Counted from the stretch's first letter, positions 18,273-27,739 are shown. The stretch is 64,000 nucleotides of DNA from Prolixibacteraceae bacterium (GCA_019163175.1 JAFLKN010000022.1:54501-118500); one strand, 5' to 3'. Numbers and translations: made by a program. Notes: generated by a model not told the origin, from the sequence alone.

Positions 18273-19655
18273 ATGCATCAAAAGACTGATATCATAACTG
18301 TAGAGCAATTGTCGCATGCTTTTGGCGATAAAACTGTTCTTCAGGACATTAATTTATCCATCGGTAAAGGTGAATTCGTAACTATTCTTGGGCCATCGGG
18401 TTGCGGAAAAACAACGCTGATGCGACTGATCGGTGGTTTTCTGAAAGCTTCGGATGGGAAGATAACCATTGCAGGTTTGGATATGACACAGACTCCGCCT
18501 CACCTGCGGCCAGTCAATACGGTTTTTCAGCGCTACGCACTTTTCCCTCACCTCAATGTTTTCGAGAACATAGCCTTTGGACTTCAACTGAAAAAACTTC
18601 CGAAAGACGAAATTAAAAAGCAGGTAAAACGGGTACTTAAAATCGTGACCATGACCGATTATGAGGAACGCGATGTGGATTCACTTTCAGGAGGACAGCA
18701 GCAGCGTGTAGCCATTGCCCGTGCCATTGTGAACAGACCGGAGGTTTTACTGCTCGACGAACCATTGGCGGCTCTCGACCTGAAAATGCGCAAGGACATG
18801 CAGATGGAAATTAAGGCGATGCACAAAAAGCTGGGAATTAGTTTTCTGTATGTCACACACGATCAGGAGGAAGCCCTTACCTTGAGCGACCGGATTGTGG
18901 TGATGAGCGAAGGAAAAATTCAGCAGGTGGGAACACCCATAGAAATATACAATGAACCGGCCAATGCCTTTGTGGCCGACTTTATTGGTGAAAGCAACAT
19001 CCTGAACGGTGTGATGCTTGAAGATGAGCTGGTGGAGTTTGCCGGGCATCAGTTTGAATGCGTAGACAAGGGTTTTGCTCCGAACGAGCCGGTTGATGTG
19101 GTGGTTCGGCCCGAGGATATTTACATTTTCGAATTGTCGGATGCAGCGCAGTTTACCGGACAGGTGACTTCCAGTATTTTCAAGGGAGTGCATTACGAAA
19201 TGATGGTGACAACGCCTGAAGGTTACGAATTTCTTATTCAGGATTACCATTGTTTCGAGGTGGGAAAAACAGTTGGTATGCTGGTGAAGCCGCTCGACAT
19301 TCAGGTGATGAAAAAAGAACGGGTTTGCAATACGTTTGAAGGCACTGTTGTCGACAAAACACATGTTCGTTTTCTGGGAACGACCTTTGAATGTGCCGAT
19401 ACGAAAGGTTTAGCCAATGGCGCTGAAGTCATGGTGAACGTTGAATTCGGAAATATCAACCTTCAGGATAACCAGGAAGACGGAATGCTGAGTGGTGTGG
19501 TTAGTTTTATTCTGTACAAGGGAAACCATTATCACCTGACCATTTCGACAGCCAATAACGAGAGTATTTTTGCCGACACCCACGATGTTTGGGATGATGG
19601 CGACCGGGTTGGAATCAACATTTCGGCCAAATCGATTCAAATTGAAGCGATTTAA
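18273..19655 (+). CDS. potA: Spermidine/putrescine ABC transporter ATP-binding protein
   Basis: A 460-aa ATPase that powers polyamine uptake. The nucleotide-binding domain has Walker [10 protein letters not shown] (residues 40-48), signature LSGGQQQR and Walker [12 protein letters not shown]. It is about 90 residues longer than a typical PotA because the C-terminal TOBE-like region is duplicated: each half repeats an F-x-FEC-x-D ... GxVxSxxxKGxHY pattern. It heads the potABCD cluster and is separated from potB by a repeat-bearing gap. Confidence 0.95.
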   Translation: MHQKTDIITVEQLSHAFGDKTVLQDINLSIGKGEFVTILGPSGCGKTTLMRLIGGFLKASDGKITIAGLDMTQTPPHLRPVNTVFQRYALFPHLNVFENIAFGLQLKKLPKDEIKKQVKRVLKIVTMTDYEERDVDSLSGGQQQRVAIARAIVNRPEVLLLDEPLAALDLKMRKDMQMEIKAMHKKLGISFLYVTHDQEEALTLSDRIVVMSEGKIQQVGTPIEIYNEPANAFVADFIGESNILNGVMLEDELVEFAGHQFECVDKGFAPNEPVDVVVRPEDIYIFELSDAAQFTGQVTSSIFKGVHYEMMVTTPEGYEFLIQDYHCFEVGKTVGMLVKPLDIQVMKKERVCNTFEGTVVDKTHVRFLGTTFECADTKGLANGAEVMVNVEFGNINLQDNQEDGMLSGVVSFILYKGNHYHLTISTANNESIFADTHDVWDDGDRVGINISAKSIQIEAI

Positions 19656-19660
19656 TAGTA

Positions 19661-19733
19661 CCCCTAAATCCCCTAAAGGGGACTTTTGAGGCCTACAGCG
19701 TTGCAGCTAGCCCCCTTCAGGGGGTTGGGGGTG
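19661..19733. repeat. Intergenic palindromes between potA and potB
   Basis: Two G/C-rich hairpins, CCCC-TAAA-GGGG (19670-19681) and CCCCC-TTCA-GGGGG (19711-19724), lie inside a CCCCTAAATCCCCTAAAGGG / CAGGGGGTTGGGGGTGAC composite. From experience this kind of element is dispersed through Bacteroidota genomes. It could attenuate potA read-through. Confidence 0.55.
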
Positions 19734-19772
19734 ACAAAAATAAAAGTGGTATTTTAAAAATTCAGAAATATA

Positions 19773-20573
19773 GTGCAACGAAAAGTTTTGACATTTTTAG
19801 GGCGGAGAAGGAACTGGACGATACCTTACGTGCTTTTCCTAGCCTTTTTTGTGCTTGTACCGATGGCGCTCATTGTGTTTTATGCCTTCACCAATGCCGA
19901 AGGTTCGTTTACTTTCGCCAATATTCAAAAGTTCTGGATTCATCCCGAAGCCATGAATACCTTTCTGTATTCGGTTGTTGTGGCTTTAATCACTACTTTT
20001 TTGTGTATTCTGATTGGTTATCCGGCCGCCTATATTCTGAGTAAAATGGAAGCAAGAAGGGCCAAACTGCTGGTCATCCTTTTTATTCTTCCGATGTGGA
20101 TCAACTTTCTGATCCGCACGCTCGCGACCGTCGCCTTGTTCGATTTTTTCAAGATACCGCTGGGCGAAGGTGCACTGCTGTTTGGGATGGTGTACAATTT
20201 TCTGCCGTTTATGATTTACCCGATTTACAACATTCTGCAAAAAACTGATCAAAGTTTAATTGAGGCCGCTCAGGATTTGGGTGCCAACCCAAGACAGGTG
20301 TTTCTGAAAACCGTTTTTCCACTTTCCATTCCCGGAATTGCCAGTGGAATCATCATGGTTTTTATGCCCGTAATTTCAACTTTTGCCATTGCCGAACTGC
20401 TTACCATCAACAACATCAAGCTGTTCGGAACCACCCTTCAGGAAAATATTTACAACGGAACATGGAACTACGGAGCAGCATTGTCGCTGCTGATGCTTTT
20501 GCTGATTGGCCTTACAGCTATGCTTAACCGGGGTGGAAATTCGAAAGCTGCAGAGGAGGGCAACCTGATATGA
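19773..20573 (+). CDS. potB: Spermidine/putrescine ABC transporter permease
   Basis: A 266-aa inner-membrane permease with about six membrane segments. The EAA loop is visible as LIEAAQDLGANPRQVFLKTVFPLSIPGI. The start is a GTG at 19773, giving MQRKVLTFLGRRRNW with basic residues before the first helix. Its stop overlaps the potC start by 4 bp (ATGA), so the two permeases are translationally coupled. Confidence 0.95.
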   Translation: MQRKVLTFLGRRRNWTIPYVLFLAFFVLVPMALIVFYAFTNAEGSFTFANIQKFWIHPEAMNTFLYSVVVALITTFLCILIGYPAAYILSKMEARRAKLLVILFILPMWINFLIRTLATVALFDFFKIPLGEGALLFGMVYNFLPFMIYPIYNILQKTDQSLIEAAQDLGANPRQVFLKTVFPLSIPGIASGIIMVFMPVISTFAIAELLTINNIKLFGTTLQENIYNGTWNYGAALSLLMLLLIGLTAMLNRGGNSKAAEEGNLI

Positions 20574-21358
20574 TCAAACGAATCCTGTCAGGCTCATACC
20601 TCGGTATTTTGCTGCTCATGCTTTATGCGCCCATCCTTATAATTATCATTTTCTCGTTTACCGAAGCCAAAGTGCTGGGCAACTGGACCGGCTTTTCGTT
20701 AAAACTGTACGCCTCCATTTTTCATGGGGGAGTTCACCACTCGCTCACCAATGCGCTGTGGAATACGCTCATCATTGGTTTAATCGCCGCCGCTGCATCA
20801 ACAGTATTGGGCACGATGGCCGCCATTGGCATTTACAACCTGATGCCTCGCTCGCAAAAAGCCATGCAAATGGTGAACACGATACCGATTCTGAATCCCG
20901 ATATTATAACCGCCATTTCGCTGTTCCTGCTGTTTGTTAGTCTGGGCATTTCGCAGGGCTACACCACAGTTATTTTGGCGCACATCACTTTTTGTACCCC
21001 GTATGTGGTGCTGAGTGTTTTGCCGCGTCTGCGCCGCATGAATCCGAACCTGTACGAAGCAGCGCTCGATCTGGGTGCCACACCATTTTTGGCAGTCCGT
21101 AAAATTTTGCTTCCGGAGCTTAAACCTGGGATGATCAGCGGTTTTATTCTGGCGTTCACGCTATCGATCGACGATTTTGTGGTGACTTTGTTTACCATAG
21201 GAAACGAGGGACTTGAAACCCTATCGACCTATATTTATGCTGATGCCCGAAAAGGAGGATTGACGCCCGAACTTCGGCCACTTTCAGCTATTATTTTTAT
21301 ATTGGTTCTGGTTCTGTTGCTGGTTATCAATCAACGGGCCGCAAAAAAGAAATTGTAA
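20570..21358 (+). CDS. potC: Spermidine/putrescine ABC transporter permease
   Basis: A 262-aa second permease with six predicted helices. The EAA motif reads LYEAALDLGATPFLAVRKILLPELKPGM and SIDDFVVTLFT matches the PotC C-terminal helix. It is coupled to potB by the ATGA overlap. A 331-bp repeat-rich gap separates it from potD. Confidence 0.95.
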   Translation: MIKRILSGSYLGILLLMLYAPILIIIIFSFTEAKVLGNWTGFSLKLYASIFHGGVHHSLTNALWNTLIIGLIAAAASTVLGTMAAIGIYNLMPRSQKAMQMVNTIPILNPDIITAISLFLLFVSLGISQGYTTVILAHITFCTPYVVLSVLPRLRRMNPNLYEAALDLGATPFLAVRKILLPELKPGMISGFILAFTLSIDDFVVTLFTIGNEGLETLSTYIYADARKGGLTPELRPLSAIIFILVLVLLLVINQRAAKKKL

Positions 21359-21374
21359 ATCAAAAATATAGTAT

Positions 21375-21640
21375 CAAATAAAAAGTCCTGAATATGGATG
21401 AATCAATGGAGACGGACGACCTTGTCCGGTGAGCCGAAAAACAAGTGAAGACGGCGTTAAAAAATCTTTTCTGTTTGATCCCGGTGAAACCGGGAGAGTT
21501 TAAAAGATTTTAGCCGTCAAGCGTAAGTTTTTCGAGTGAAGCGGACGAAGCCTTGACTTTTTTTGATTCCTTTTTTGTGTCAAGACAAAAAAGGGATTGG
21601 GGACAGGGGCAAAGCCCCGGATTTTGAAATGAAACAGTTT
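21375..21640. repeat. Structured multi-hairpin element between potC and potD
   Basis: A ~265-bp gene-free element with nested inverted repeats. The central ~70-nt hairpin pairs GACGGC (21450) with GCCGTC (21513), AAAATCTTTT (21461) with AAAAGATTTT (21502), and TCCCGGT (21479) with ACCGGGA (21489). Flanking hairpins include CTTGT/ACAAG (21421/21441), CCTTTTTTG/CAAAAAAGG (near 21570-21595) and GGGGC-AAA-GCCCC near 21610. It could be a dispersed repeat or a structured RNA in the pot transcript. Confidence 0.6.
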
Positions 21641-21689
21641 TTATTCCATACAATACGCATTCTATAACCAAAATATTAATACTACTTCA

Positions 21690-22925
21690 ATGAGAACATC
21701 AACAAAAACAAAATTCATGCGGACCCTGGTTGTTCTTTTACTTCTGGTCACCGGGATTTCCATCTTCAATTCGTGCAAACAGAGCGATGATTCGCGGAAA
21801 AAAGTTCTGAAAATTTACAACTGGGCCGATTATATCGACGAAGGTTTGCTGACCGAATTTCCGAAGTGGTACAAAGAACAGACCGGCGAAGATGTGAAAA
21901 TTGTATATCAGGTTTTTGACATGCCTGAAATCATGTACACCAAAGTGGCTATGGGAAAGGAAGATTTCGATCTGGCCTGTCCAACTCAGTACCTCGTTGA
22001 AAAAATGCTCAAAAATGATTTGCTGTTGCCCATCGACCGCAATTTTGGAAAGACCGAAAATTACCTCGGCAACATTTCTCCTTTCCTGCGCGAACGAATG
22101 GATGCCTTCAGCATTGCGGGCAAAAAAGCTGAAGATTACACGGTTCCTTATATGTGGGGAACTTCGGGCATTTTGTACAATACCGAAAAGGTGACCAAAG
22201 AAGAGGTTCAATCGTGGACTTGTTTATGGGATCCGAAATACAAAGGAAGAATTTTGATGAAAGATCATTACTGGGATGTGTACAACATGGCCGCAACAGT
22301 AGGTTTTTATTCTGAAATTACTTCAGGAAAACGTACCCGCTACGATGTTTCGAACGACCATGCCGATGCGGACATTGCTATGGTGGAGAGCCAGTTGAAA
22401 ACGTTGCGCCCGAACCTGGCTGGCTGGGAAGCCGATTTTGGAAAAGAAATGATGACCAAAGGCGAAGTCTGGCTGAATTATGCCTGGGGTGGCGATGCCG
22501 TTTGGGCTATCGACGAAGCTTCGAAAGTTGGTGTTTCGCTGGCTTACGAGGTGCCAAAAGAAGGCAGCAACATTTGGTTTGACGGATGGATCATTCCGAA
22601 ATATGCACGCAATGTAAAAGCGGCCAGTTATTTCCTGAATTACCTGTGCCAGTCGAAAATGGCTTTGCGCAACATGGATGTAAGTGGTTTTTGCAGCGCA
22701 GTGGCCACTCCCGAAATTATTGCAGCGCAATCCGATTCAACGCTTACCGAAACCGTTAACCTGAATTACTTTTTCGGTCCGGGCAACGGCAAATTGCACA
22801 TCGATCCGGTTCAATATCCCGACAGCAGCGTAGTGAGCCGCTGTGTACTGCTTCACGATTTCCTCGACAAAAACGACAAGGTGCTCGAAATGTGGAGCCG
22901 CGTAAGAGGTAATAATGTAAATTAG
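21690..22925 (+). CDS. potD: Spermidine/putrescine-binding lipoprotein
   Basis: A 411-aa extracytoplasmic binding protein. The signal ends at NSC, so it is a lipoprotein, as expected in a Bacteroidota inner-membrane system. The PotD/PotF hallmark LKIYNWADYIDEGLL opens the mature protein, and YMWGTSGILYNTEKV, GEVWLNYAWGGDAVWAI and EGSNIWFDGWIIPKYA are the characteristic ligand-site blocks. It is slightly longer than E. coli PotD. Confidence 0.95.
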   Translation: MRTSTKTKFMRTLVVLLLLVTGISIFNSCKQSDDSRKKVLKIYNWADYIDEGLLTEFPKWYKEQTGEDVKIVYQVFDMPEIMYTKVAMGKEDFDLACPTQYLVEKMLKNDLLLPIDRNFGKTENYLGNISPFLRERMDAFSIAGKKAEDYTVPYMWGTSGILYNTEKVTKEEVQSWTCLWDPKYKGRILMKDHYWDVYNMAATVGFYSEITSGKRTRYDVSNDHADADIAMVESQLKTLRPNLAGWEADFGKEMMTKGEVWLNYAWGGDAVWAIDEASKVGVSLAYEVPKEGSNIWFDGWIIPKYARNVKAASYFLNYLCQSKMALRNMDVSGFCSAVATPEIIAAQSDSTLTETVNLNYFFGPGNGKLHIDPVQYPDSSVVSRCVLLHDFLDKNDKVLEMWSRVRGNNVN

Positions 22926-22977
22926 GAAATATCGTTTTTTTATACATTTTGGGTATATTTTGTTCTGCCTCGAATAG

Positions 22978-23062
22978 TAAAATTTAAAAATACAATTGTA
23001 TTTTTAAATTTTATATTTAATTTTACAATTGTATATCTGAAATATCACTATCTTATTTCAGA
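22978..23062. promoter_or_regulatory. Perfect palindrome and second inverted repeat upstream of the DUF4143 ATPase
   Basis: 22978-23013 is a perfect 36-bp palindrome centred on TACAATTGTA. The same 10-mer recurs at 23024-23033. Then TCTGAAATA (23036-23044) and TATTTCAGA (23054-23062) form a separate inverted repeat ending 15 bp before the ATG at 23078. The stack could be a terminator for potD, an operator, or the edge of an acquired segment. Confidence 0.5.
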
Positions 23063-23077
23063 TTAAGACTGATAAAA

Positions 23078-24391
23078 ATGCAAAGATTAATTACAACAAA
23101 ACTTATACAGTGGAAAAATAGTTCTGTTCGCAAGCCACTAATAATCAGAGGTGCACGCCAGACGGGAAAATCGTTTACGATTACTGAGTTTGGGAATTCT
23201 AATTTTGAAGGGACTACTCATATCATCAACTTTGAAAAGAGGCTGGACTGGCATTCTGTTTTTGAGCTAAATTTCGATATTACCCGAATTTTAAGTGATT
23301 TGGAAATTCTCTTGGGAAAATCAATAGTTGCAGGCAAAGATTTGCTATTCTTTGATGAGATTCAGGAATGTCCCAAAGCAATTACTTCGCTTCGGTACTT
23401 TTATGAACAAGCTCCTGATTTACACATAATTGCTGCTGGATCGTTACTTGAATTCGCACTTGGTAATATTCCTTTCCCTGTGGGGCGAATTCAATTATTG
23501 AATATGTACCCTATGAATTTTCAGGAATTTTTGATGGCGACCGGAAATGAACCAGCAGCCAAACTCATCAGCCAACCACCCAAAGAAGCTTCTGAAAGTG
23601 TGCATAACATGTTGATTGGCGAGCTGAAAAAATATTTTATTGTCGGTGGAATGCCGGAATGCGTTAAGAGTTTCGCGAATTCCCAAAAATTGACCGATGT
23701 TTTTGAAATTCAGAACAACTTAATGGCCACTTTTCGACAAGACTTTTTGAAATACACACCAAAAGTTGATATTGACTGTTTAAATGCTGTTCTAAATGCT
23801 GTTCCAAAACGTATTGGACAACAAATTAAATATGCCGGTTTGGCCGAAGATTATTCGAACCCAACGATAAAAAAAGCATTTGAATTATTGGAAACAGCGC
23901 GAATATTCCGAAAAGTTAAGGCTGCTTCTCCGGCAGGAATCCCGATGGAATCTTCTTCTTCAGATAAAAAATTCAAGGCCGTTATGCTTGACGTTGGTTT
24001 ACTAAGTTCGCTTTTGGGTATTTCGCGTTCGCCTGACTATCTAAAAACAACATTGCTTTCATTTGCGCAGGGAGCTATTGCTGAACAATTTGCGGGCCAG
24101 GAAATTCTCGCGGCAACGGATGCCAACTTATTTTATTGGTCGAGAGAAGCCAAAAGCAGTAATGCTGAAACTGATTATCTGTTGGAAAAAGAAGGTAAAA
24201 TTATTCCGGTTGAAGTAAAAAGTGGGAAAGGTGGCAGCCTTAAAAGTCTTCATCTTTTATTAGAAACATACCCGAATGTGGAAGAGGCTTTTGTTTTCTC
24301 GGATTCGAAATATGGAAAGATTGAAGCAGAAAAAATAACTTATATTCCTCTTTTCTACATCGCTTCAGCAGTTGCAAACAAAACAGTTTAG
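23078..24391 (+). CDS. AAA ATPase with DUF4143 domain
   Basis: A 437-aa ATPase of the archaeal/bacterial AAA-14 plus DUF4143 type. Walker A is GARQTGKS (residues 25-32), Walker B LLFFDEIQE, sensor-like IIAAGSLLEFAL. The C-terminal half ends in a nuclease-fold-like strand IIPVEVKSGKGGSLKSL, as in the family. These proteins are abundant, often horizontally moved, and of unknown function. It is more AT-rich than potD and preceded by strong palindromes, which fits acquisition. Confidence 0.92.
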   Translation: MQRLITTKLIQWKNSSVRKPLIIRGARQTGKSFTITEFGNSNFEGTTHIINFEKRLDWHSVFELNFDITRILSDLEILLGKSIVAGKDLLFFDEIQECPKAITSLRYFYEQAPDLHIIAAGSLLEFALGNIPFPVGRIQLLNMYPMNFQEFLMATGNEPAAKLISQPPKEASESVHNMLIGELKKYFIVGGMPECVKSFANSQKLTDVFEIQNNLMATFRQDFLKYTPKVDIDCLNAVLNAVPKRIGQQIKYAGLAEDYSNPTIKKAFELLETARIFRKVKAASPAGIPMESSSSDKKFKAVMLDVGLLSSLLGISRSPDYLKTTLLSFAQGAIAEQFAGQEILAATDANLFYWSREAKSSNAETDYLLEKEGKIIPVEVKSGKGGSLKSLHLLLETYPNVEEAFVFSDSKYGKIEAEKITYIPLFYIASAVANKTV

Positions 24392-24421
24392 CACCTCCCG
24401 CTTCATAGAAGAACAGAATAT

Positions 24422-24919
24422 ATGGAAAAAAGACCCCGAATTAAAATTGAACGCACGTCGCTGGATAAAGTGGTCGATCTGGCTGGTTGGCTTGTGCTTG
24501 CAGGCCTTTGGCTTATGATTTTACTGAATTATGCCGATTTACCCGAAACCATTCCAACGCATTTTGATGCCGCCGGAAAAGCCGACGATTATGGAAGTAA
24601 ATCTACCATTTTTATGCTGCCGGTTATAGCCACCATACTTTATGCCGGAATGACGCGCTTAAACTTGTTTCCTCACATTTTCAACTTCCCAACAAAGATA
24701 ACGACTGAAAATGCTTTGGGGCAATACACCAACTCCACGCAAATGATGCGCTATGTGAAACTGGTTATTGTGTTTCTGTTTACCATCATTGTTTTTAAAA
24801 CCATGCAAACAGCGACCGGAAAATCTGACGGACTGGGTATCTGGTTTTTACCCCTGGTTTTGGTACTTGCTTTAGCCCCGTTTGTAGTCTATCTGCTCAG
24901 GTTTTACCGGGCAAAGTAA
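24422..24919 (+). CDS. DUF1648 domain membrane protein
   Basis: A 165-aa protein with four hydrophobic segments. The segment MILLNYADLPETIPTHFDAAGKADDYGSKSTIFMLPVI is the diagnostic DUF1648 signature (PETIPTHFDxxGxxD). Basic residues (EKRPRIKIERT) precede the first helix. It is followed by a good terminator, so it is probably the last gene of its transcript. Function of the family is unknown; some members sit with SdpI-type immunity proteins. Confidence 0.85.
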   Translation: MEKRPRIKIERTSLDKVVDLAGWLVLAGLWLMILLNYADLPETIPTHFDAAGKADDYGSKSTIFMLPVIATILYAGMTRLNLFPHIFNFPTKITTENALGQYTNSTQMMRYVKLVIVFLFTIIVFKTMQTATGKSDGLGIWFLPLVLVLALAPFVVYLLRFYRAK

Positions 24920-24939
24920 TTGCTTCCTGAAAAGCCAGA

Positions 24940-24977
24940 AAAATGCTCCGGTAACTGCAAAGTTGTCGGAGCATTTT
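24940..24977 (+). terminator. Terminator after the DUF1648 gene
   Basis: AAAATGCTCCG (24940-24950) pairs perfectly with CGGAGCATTTT (24967-24977), with an inner AACT/AGTT stem in the loop and a T-rich arm. It lies 20 bp after the stop codon. Confidence 0.8.
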
Positions 24978-25032
24978 GTTTAAACCCGGAAATCTTTTGT
25001 AAAATATAGACTGCCTAAACATAGAAATAGTT

Positions 25033-25040
25033 TATATTTG
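25033..25040 (+). promoter_or_regulatory. Promoter -7 box for the helicase gene
   Basis: TATATTTG matches TAnnTTTG and would start a leader of about 115 nt before the ATG at 25164. No -33 TTG is found at the usual spacing. Confidence 0.4.
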
Positions 25041-25163
25041 AGAGACGATTTGGTATTTAAAAAGTACTAAGTCTTTGGTGATATTTTCTTGTTAGGTGCA
25101 TTCAAATAACGACGACAACCCTCGAAATAACAACGATAGAAATTCAAATTTGACGACAACAAT

Positions 25164-27719
25164 ATGCCTCTAAAACAAGAACTGATATACATTGACGGGA
25201 ACAACAAAACCGATGATATTGTTTCTTGCCGTTTCATTGGGGTGGGTTTCAACAAAGACAAATATTCTATCAAATATAAAAGCAATAATACAGAATATCT
25301 TTATAGCGCAAACAAAGTAAAAATCGTAAAATCAGCTATTAATAGCGAAAAATCTAACAATCTCTTTCAATATCTGAACCATATTGCCGACACTGTCGGG
25401 CTAACAACCGATGAAGGGAAAAATATACTTGCTGACAGCTACTCAAAAATCACATTCATTCCCGAATATTCCATACTTGCAAATTTTCTTAACAGGGTAC
25501 AGCCAACAGCAAATAATTTTAGTAACCCGATTGAAATATTTCCGTTTGGGTTCAATATAAGTCAAAAAAAGGCAGTAAATAAGGCGTTTCTTTCGCCTTT
25601 GAGTGTAATCGAAGGACCTCCGGGAACAGGCAAAACACAGACAATTCTGAACATTATCGCCAACGCCGTAATGAACGGACAAAGCGTTGCCGTTGTATCG
25701 AGCAACAACTCTGCAACAAAAAATGTCTATGAAAAATTGCAAAAGAACGGAATTGAGTTTATTGCCGCTTTACTTGGAAATTCCACCAACAAAAAAGAAT
25801 TTATTGATTCTCAAACAGATATTCCCGATTTGTCACAATTCAATTTGTCGGGCAAAGAAAAATCAAACATAAAACACACCTGCGAAAACCTTTTTAGTCA
25901 ACTTTCAGAATATCTTCTACAAAAGAACGAATTGGCATTACTAAAACAAGAACTCGACTGTTTGACAACAGAATACAAGCATTTTCAAGATGAAAATAAA
26001 ATAGAAAATGATATTGATTTTTTGAAAAATACAACGGCTGACCGTTTACTTGCTCTTTGGGTTACCATTGAAAACCAAGCATTAACTAACAAAAAACTAA
26101 CTTGGTGGGGAAAATTACTAAATAGGTTCAGATATGGAAAAAAAGAAAGAACCTTATTTGACATTCCTGCTGAAAAAGCGATACTTAATTGTCAATCAAA
26201 TTATTATCCAATAAAGATCGAAGAACTGAAAAACCGGCTAAATGCATTAGAGATTTCTCTCAATCGTTTTTCTTTCGACAACAAGATGAAAGAATACAGC
26301 CAACTTTCAATGCAACTTTTTAAATCGGAACTTTACAAAAAATACAATCGCAACAAACGAGAAAAATATGAAATTACACAATTGCGTTCAAATTCGAAAA
26401 AATTTCTAAACGATTACCCTGTTATTATGAGTACAACTTATTCATTACGAAGAAGTTTGTCTGAAGAAATAACTTATGATTTTGTAATTATTGACGAATC
26501 TTCGCAGGTCGATTTGGCAACAGGCGCACTTGCACTTTCTTGTGCCAAACGAGCCGTGATTGTTGGAGACTTAAAACAACTTCCGAATGTAGTTGATGAC
26601 AGAATGAAAGAAAAAACCGATGCCGTTTTTGATAATTTTTCCATTCCTGAACCATATCGCTATTCTAATCATAGTTTGCTTGCCTCGGTTATGGAAATTT
26701 TTCCATACATTCCCAAAACACTTTTGAGAGAACATTATCGTTGTCATCCGAAAATTATTGAATTTTGCAATCAGAAATTCTATGACAATCAACTTATTAT
26801 ACTCACAGAGTCTAAAAGCGAACGGGAACCATTGATGGTTTACAAAACAACGGCGGGCAATCACGCTCGCCAGAAAACGAATCAACGACAAATTGATATG
26901 ATTATCAACGAGATTATTCCAAACGAAAAACTCGAAGGCATTGATTTCGGCATTGTTACTCCTTATCGAAATCAGACAAACGCTTTGCAACAAGCATTTA
27001 GTAGCACACAAATCAAAGCCGACACAGTTGATAAATTCCAAGGTAGAGAGAACGAAGTCATTATTCTTTCGACTGTTGATAATGAAATTTCAGAATTTAC
27101 CGACAACCCTAATCGCTTAAATGTGGCTATTTCGAGAGCAATCAAACAACTTATTGTGGTTGTGAACGGTAATGACAGCGATAAAGACAGCAACATTGCT
27201 GACTTAATCCGTTACATTAACTACAACAACTTTTCTGTAAAAGAAAGCAAATTACGTTCAGTTTTCGATTATTTGTACAAAGGTTACGAACAAAAACGTG
27301 CTGAAATAATATCAAAAAGTGGCAATAAATCTGACTTTGACAGCGAAAATTTAATGTACGTATTAATTTCAAACACACTCAAACAGGACAAATTCTCAAA
27401 ATACGATGTAGCTATACACTTTCCTCTACGCAATGTTATTAGAGATTTTTCCAAGCTTACAGAAGAAGAACAAAAATACGCACGACACTGCAACACACAT
27501 TTGGACTTTTTAATTTACAACACGCTTGGTAAAAATCCGATACTTGCAATTGAAGTTGATGGGTTTGAGTATCACAAAGCAGGAACAGAACAATCTGAGC
27601 GAGATAAGAAGAAAGATAGGATTTTAGCAAAATACGATTTGCCATTACTTCGTTTCTCCACAATAGGTAGCGGCGAAAAGCAAAAATTGATGGACAAATT
27701 GACAGAAATAACAACATAA
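25164..27719 (+). CDS. UPF1-like SF1 helicase fused to a C-terminal nuclease-like domain
   Basis: An 851-aa protein. Residues ~150-690 are an SF1 DNA/RNA helicase: Walker A GPPGTGKTQT, VSSNNSATKNV, VIIDESSQ, VGDLKQLPNV, REHYRCHPKIIEF, VTPYRNQ, TVDKFQGRENEVIILST and NRLNVAISRA. A long helical insertion (residues ~215-400) follows motif Ia. Residues ~730-851 resemble DUF2726/PD-(D/E)xK nucleases: DFLIYN...ILAIEVDGFEYH...RDKKKDRIL...LPLLRFST. The ATG at 25164 is the only good start, because an in-frame stop lies at 25137. Visibly AT-rich. Helicase-nuclease fusions of this form are common in phage-defence islands, which is my inference for its role. Confidence 0.85.
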   Translation: MPLKQELIYIDGNNKTDDIVSCRFIGVGFNKDKYSIKYKSNNTEYLYSANKVKIVKSAINSEKSNNLFQYLNHIADTVGLTTDEGKNILADSYSKITFIPEYSILANFLNRVQPTANNFSNPIEIFPFGFNISQKKAVNKAFLSPLSVIEGPPGTGKTQTILNIIANAVMNGQSVAVVSSNNSATKNVYEKLQKNGIEFIAALLGNSTNKKEFIDSQTDIPDLSQFNLSGKEKSNIKHTCENLFSQLSEYLLQKNELALLKQELDCLTTEYKHFQDENKIENDIDFLKNTTADRLLALWVTIENQALTNKKLTWWGKLLNRFRYGKKERTLFDIPAEKAILNCQSNYYPIKIEELKNRLNALEISLNRFSFDNKMKEYSQLSMQLFKSELYKKYNRNKREKYEITQLRSNSKKFLNDYPVIMSTTYSLRRSLSEEITYDFVIIDESSQVDLATGALALSCAKRAVIVGDLKQLPNVVDDRMKEKTDAVFDNFSIPEPYRYSNHSLLASVMEIFPYIPKTLLREHYRCHPKIIEFCNQKFYDNQLIILTESKSEREPLMVYKTTAGNHARQKTNQRQIDMIINEIIPNEKLEGIDFGIVTPYRNQTNALQQAFSSTQIKADTVDKFQGRENEVIILSTVDNEISEFTDNPNRLNVAISRAIKQLIVVVNGNDSDKDSNIADLIRYINYNNFSVKESKLRSVFDYLYKGYEQKRAEIISKSGNKSDFDSENLMYVLISNTLKQDKFSKYDVAIHFPLRNVIRDFSKLTEEEQKYARHCNTHLDFLIYNTLGKNPILAIEVDGFEYHKAGTEQSERDKKKDRILAKYDLPLLRFSTIGSGEKQKLMDKLTEITT

Positions 27720-27739
27720 CAACAACTTGACTGCCCATA

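Noticed and set aside
18747..19364. 205-aa ORF antisense to potA
   Set aside because: Shadow of the potA frame, rich in His/Phe as expected from antisense of coding DNA.
25091..25097. GTTAGGT as a lone integron R' box ahead of the helicase
   Set aside because: It matches GTTRRRY, but there is no matching AAC-side box or fold-back repeat nearby; a single 7-mer occurs by chance.
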